Source: Pseudomonadota bacterium (GTDB lineage Bacteria; Pseudomonadota; Alphaproteobacteria; Azospirillales; Azospirillaceae). From it: DNA of 7,072 nt. Position numbers and translations under genes: made by a program. Positions 5,803-7,072 of this stretch are shown one piece after another (the first letter of the stretch is position 1; each line of letters starts with the position of its first letter). The stretch covers positions 1 through 7,072 of the forward strand of contig JAEZPL010000010.1 in NCBI GenBank assembly GCA_023413605.1. The letters run 5' to 3'. The notes under the pieces are model-generated. The model was not told the origin of the DNA, did not search any database, and worked only from the letters and a program-made list of their open reading frames with translations.

Positions 5803-6618
5803 ATGCTGATCGCCCAAATGTCCGACCTGCATGTGACGGCCCCCGGCACAGCCCCCAGCACGGACTACGACACCAACGCCCGCCTGGCCGCCGCGGTCGC
5901 CCATCTGAACGCGCTGGACCCGCGCCCCGATCTGGTGCTGATCACCGGGGACCTGATCAACGGCCCGAAGCCGGGCGAGTACGAGGCGCTGGCCGCGTTG
6001 CTGGAGCCTCTGTCCATTCCCTACCGCGTGGTGACCGGCAACCACGACGACCGGGACGGCCTGCGCCGCACCTTCGCCTCCTCCGGCTGGATGCCGATGG
6101 AGGGGGAGTTCATCCAATACACGGTGGAGGATTTCCCCGTCCGCGTCCTGGTGCTGGACTCGGCCGTGCCCGGCAGCCCCGTGGGGGCGCTGTGCGCCCG
6201 GCGCATCGCCTGGACGGCGGAGCGGCTGGCCGAACAGCCGGAGCGCCCGACCATCATCGCCCTGCACCACCCGCCCTTCGACACCGGGCTGGCCTTCCTG
6301 GACACGCTGCGCTGCCTGGAGGGGGCCGAGGAGCTGGGCCGGCTGGTGCGGGCCTGTCCGAACGTGCTGGCCGTGCTGTGCGGCCACACGCACCGGCAGA
6401 CGGCGCTGAATTGGAACGGGGCCTACGGCTATGTGGCGCCATCCGTGGCCTACCAGATCGCGCTGGACCTGACCCCGGAACCTCCCTACCGCTGGACGGA
6501 GGAGCCGTCGGCCCTGGCGTTGCACCGGTACCGGCCGGGCGTCGGGCTGATCACGCATCTGAGCCCGATCGGCGCTTACCCGGCGAGAGAGTTTTCCCGC
6601 AGGGCCAGGAATTCCTGA
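5803..6618 (+). CDS. Calcineurin-like metallophosphoesterase, GpdQ/CpdA-type (class III) phosphodiesterase
   Basis: A predicted cytoplasmic dinuclear metal hydrolase of phosphodiesters, 271 residues long and close to Enterobacter GpdQ (274). All family motifs are present in order: SDLHV (D8, H10), GDLIN (D50), GNHDD (N80, H81), LHHPPF (H156) and CGHTHR (H195, H197). By recall of the GpdQ structure, D8, H10, D50 and H197 hold one metal and D50, N80, H156 and H195 the other, with the same numbering as here. The line APSVAYQIALDL after the last motif is also GpdQ-like. Possible substrates are glycerophosphodiesters or cyclic nucleotides; sequence alone cannot choose, so CpdA (cAMP phosphodiesterase) remains an alternative label. 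The start at 5803 rests on a good Shine-Dalgarno (AAGGGA, 6 nt spacer) and on motif numbering. The 3' end overlaps the convergent gene by 43 bp. No signal peptide is seen. Confidence 0.9.
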   Translation: MLIAQMSDLHVTAPGTAPSTDYDTNARLAAAVAHLNALDPRPDLVLITGDLINGPKPGEYEALAALLEPLSIPYRVVTGNHDDRDGLRRTFASSGWMPMEGEFIQYTVEDFPVRVLVLDSAVPGSPVGALCARRIAWTAERLAEQPERPTIIALHHPPFDTGLAFLDTLRCLEGAEELGRLVRACPNVLAVLCGHTHRQTALNWNGAYGYVAPSVAYQIALDLTPEPPYRWTEEPSALALHRYRPGVGLITHLSPIGAYPAREFSRRARNS

Positions 6619-7072
6619 AAGTTGGTGCAGCGGCCAGCCCTGTGGGCGGCCTCGTAGGCGGCGTTCAGCGCGCGCTTGGCCTCCACCGCGGCGGCGAAGC
6701 GCCCGCGCAGGGACGAGTCCGCGATGCGCAGCCCGTCACCCGCCAGCCGGCCCAGGACATGGCGGTAACAACGCTCCGCCCGGTCCCCGCTGTCGGTGGA
6801 GAAGGTGATGGAACCCTCCCGCTGCCGGTATTCGTAGAGCGGCCGGAGGACGAGCGGCAGCAGCCCGACTCGGTCAAGGACCTGCACGTTGAAGACGACG
6901 TCGTCGCAGAAGTTGACATCCTCCTCCCAGCCGGGAACGAGGTCGCGCCGGACCACGAAGAACATCGGTACCGACGTGACGAGGAAGCCGTCGGCGTCCA
7001 GGTCCACCGTGCCGTCGCCCGGCGGAAACAGGGTGGACAGCGGCGATCCATCCCGGTCGCGCACCACCGCCA
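6576..7072 (-). CDS. Probable glycosyltransferase, C-terminal part (N-terminus beyond right edge)
   Basis: About 164 C-terminal residues are visible and the frame is open at the right edge, so the GTG codons near 7067 are probably internal. The segment VPMFFVVRRDLVPGWEEDVNF followed by DDVVFNVQVLDRVG and PLYEYRQREGSIT resembles the acceptor side of GT-A fold, family 2 glycosyltransferases. There, an acidic W.ED or DD element precedes an 'F..R....G....V..PLY.YR...GS.T' stretch. The remainder (about 100 to 164) is helical, rich in Ala and Arg, and has no motif I know. The nucleotide-sugar DxD site would lie in the missing part. The gene ends inside the phosphodiesterase gene on the opposite strand. 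Sugar, acceptor and pathway cannot be inferred. Family assignment is moderate; another nucleotide-diphospho-sugar transferase is the main alternative. Confidence 0.6.
   Translation of the reverse strand, partial: AVVRDRDGSPLSTLFPPGDGTVDLDADGFLVTSVPMFFVVRRDLVPGWEEDVNFCDDVVFNVQVLDRVGLLPLVLRPLYEYRQREGSITFSTDSGDRAERCYRHVLGRLAGDGLRIADSSLRGRFAAAVEAKRALNAAYEAAHRAGRCTNFQEFLALRENSLAG

Noticed and set aside
5710..6558. Minus-strand frame of 282 codons opposite the phosphodiesterase
   Set aside because: It has Arg/Gln/Gly/His-rich shadow composition and is antisense to a gene with complete catalytic motifs.

Overview
The window is about two-thirds G+C, with strong G/C bias at third codon positions and long antisense open frames. 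Together with the protein types this suggests an alphaproteobacterium, perhaps an Azospirillum-like Rhodospirillales member. That assignment is inferred from sequence flavour only; there is no rRNA or other marker here.

Layout, left to right. Positions 1-423 (minus) hold the N-terminal 141 residues of a TetR/AcrR-type repressor whose C-terminus runs off the left edge. Positions 424-865 contain no convincing gene, but hold a sigma70-like promoter for tetR with an 18-bp inverted repeat at the predicted transcription start, plus three further inverted repeats. Positions 866-5132 (minus) hold a compact two-gene efflux operon: a periplasmic adaptor (379 aa, transcribed first) and, 4 nt later, an RND inner-membrane pump (1040 aa). 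The operon's upstream region (5133-5272) has a strong leader hairpin and a near-perfect inverted-repeat operator over a -10-like element. Positions 5273-5656 (minus) hold a short ORF that looks like an amidohydrolase/cytosine-deaminase-type protein collapsed by an internal deletion: both ends of the enzyme seem recognisable but the catalytic barrel is missing. Positions 5803-6618 (plus) encode a 271-aa calcineurin-fold phosphodiesterase of the GpdQ/CpdA type with every metal ligand present. Its last 43 bp overlap tail-to-tail with a minus-strand gene entering from the right edge (6576-7072), which looks like the C-terminal part of a glycosyltransferase.

How the parts may work together: the TetR protein probably represses itself and the efflux operon. 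Operator-like sites of the same geometry (two half-sites around a 6-bp centre sharing AAC-N6-GTT) lie in both promoters. No outer-membrane TolC-type channel is encoded here, so the pump must borrow one from elsewhere or from beyond the window. The phosphodiesterase and glycosyltransferase have no visible functional link to the efflux genes.

I see no tRNA, rRNA, CRISPR array, insertion sequence or phage gene, and no clear Rho-independent terminator. I do not see strong evidence for a wholly new system. The points most worth checking are the paired operators and the collapsed hydrolase.
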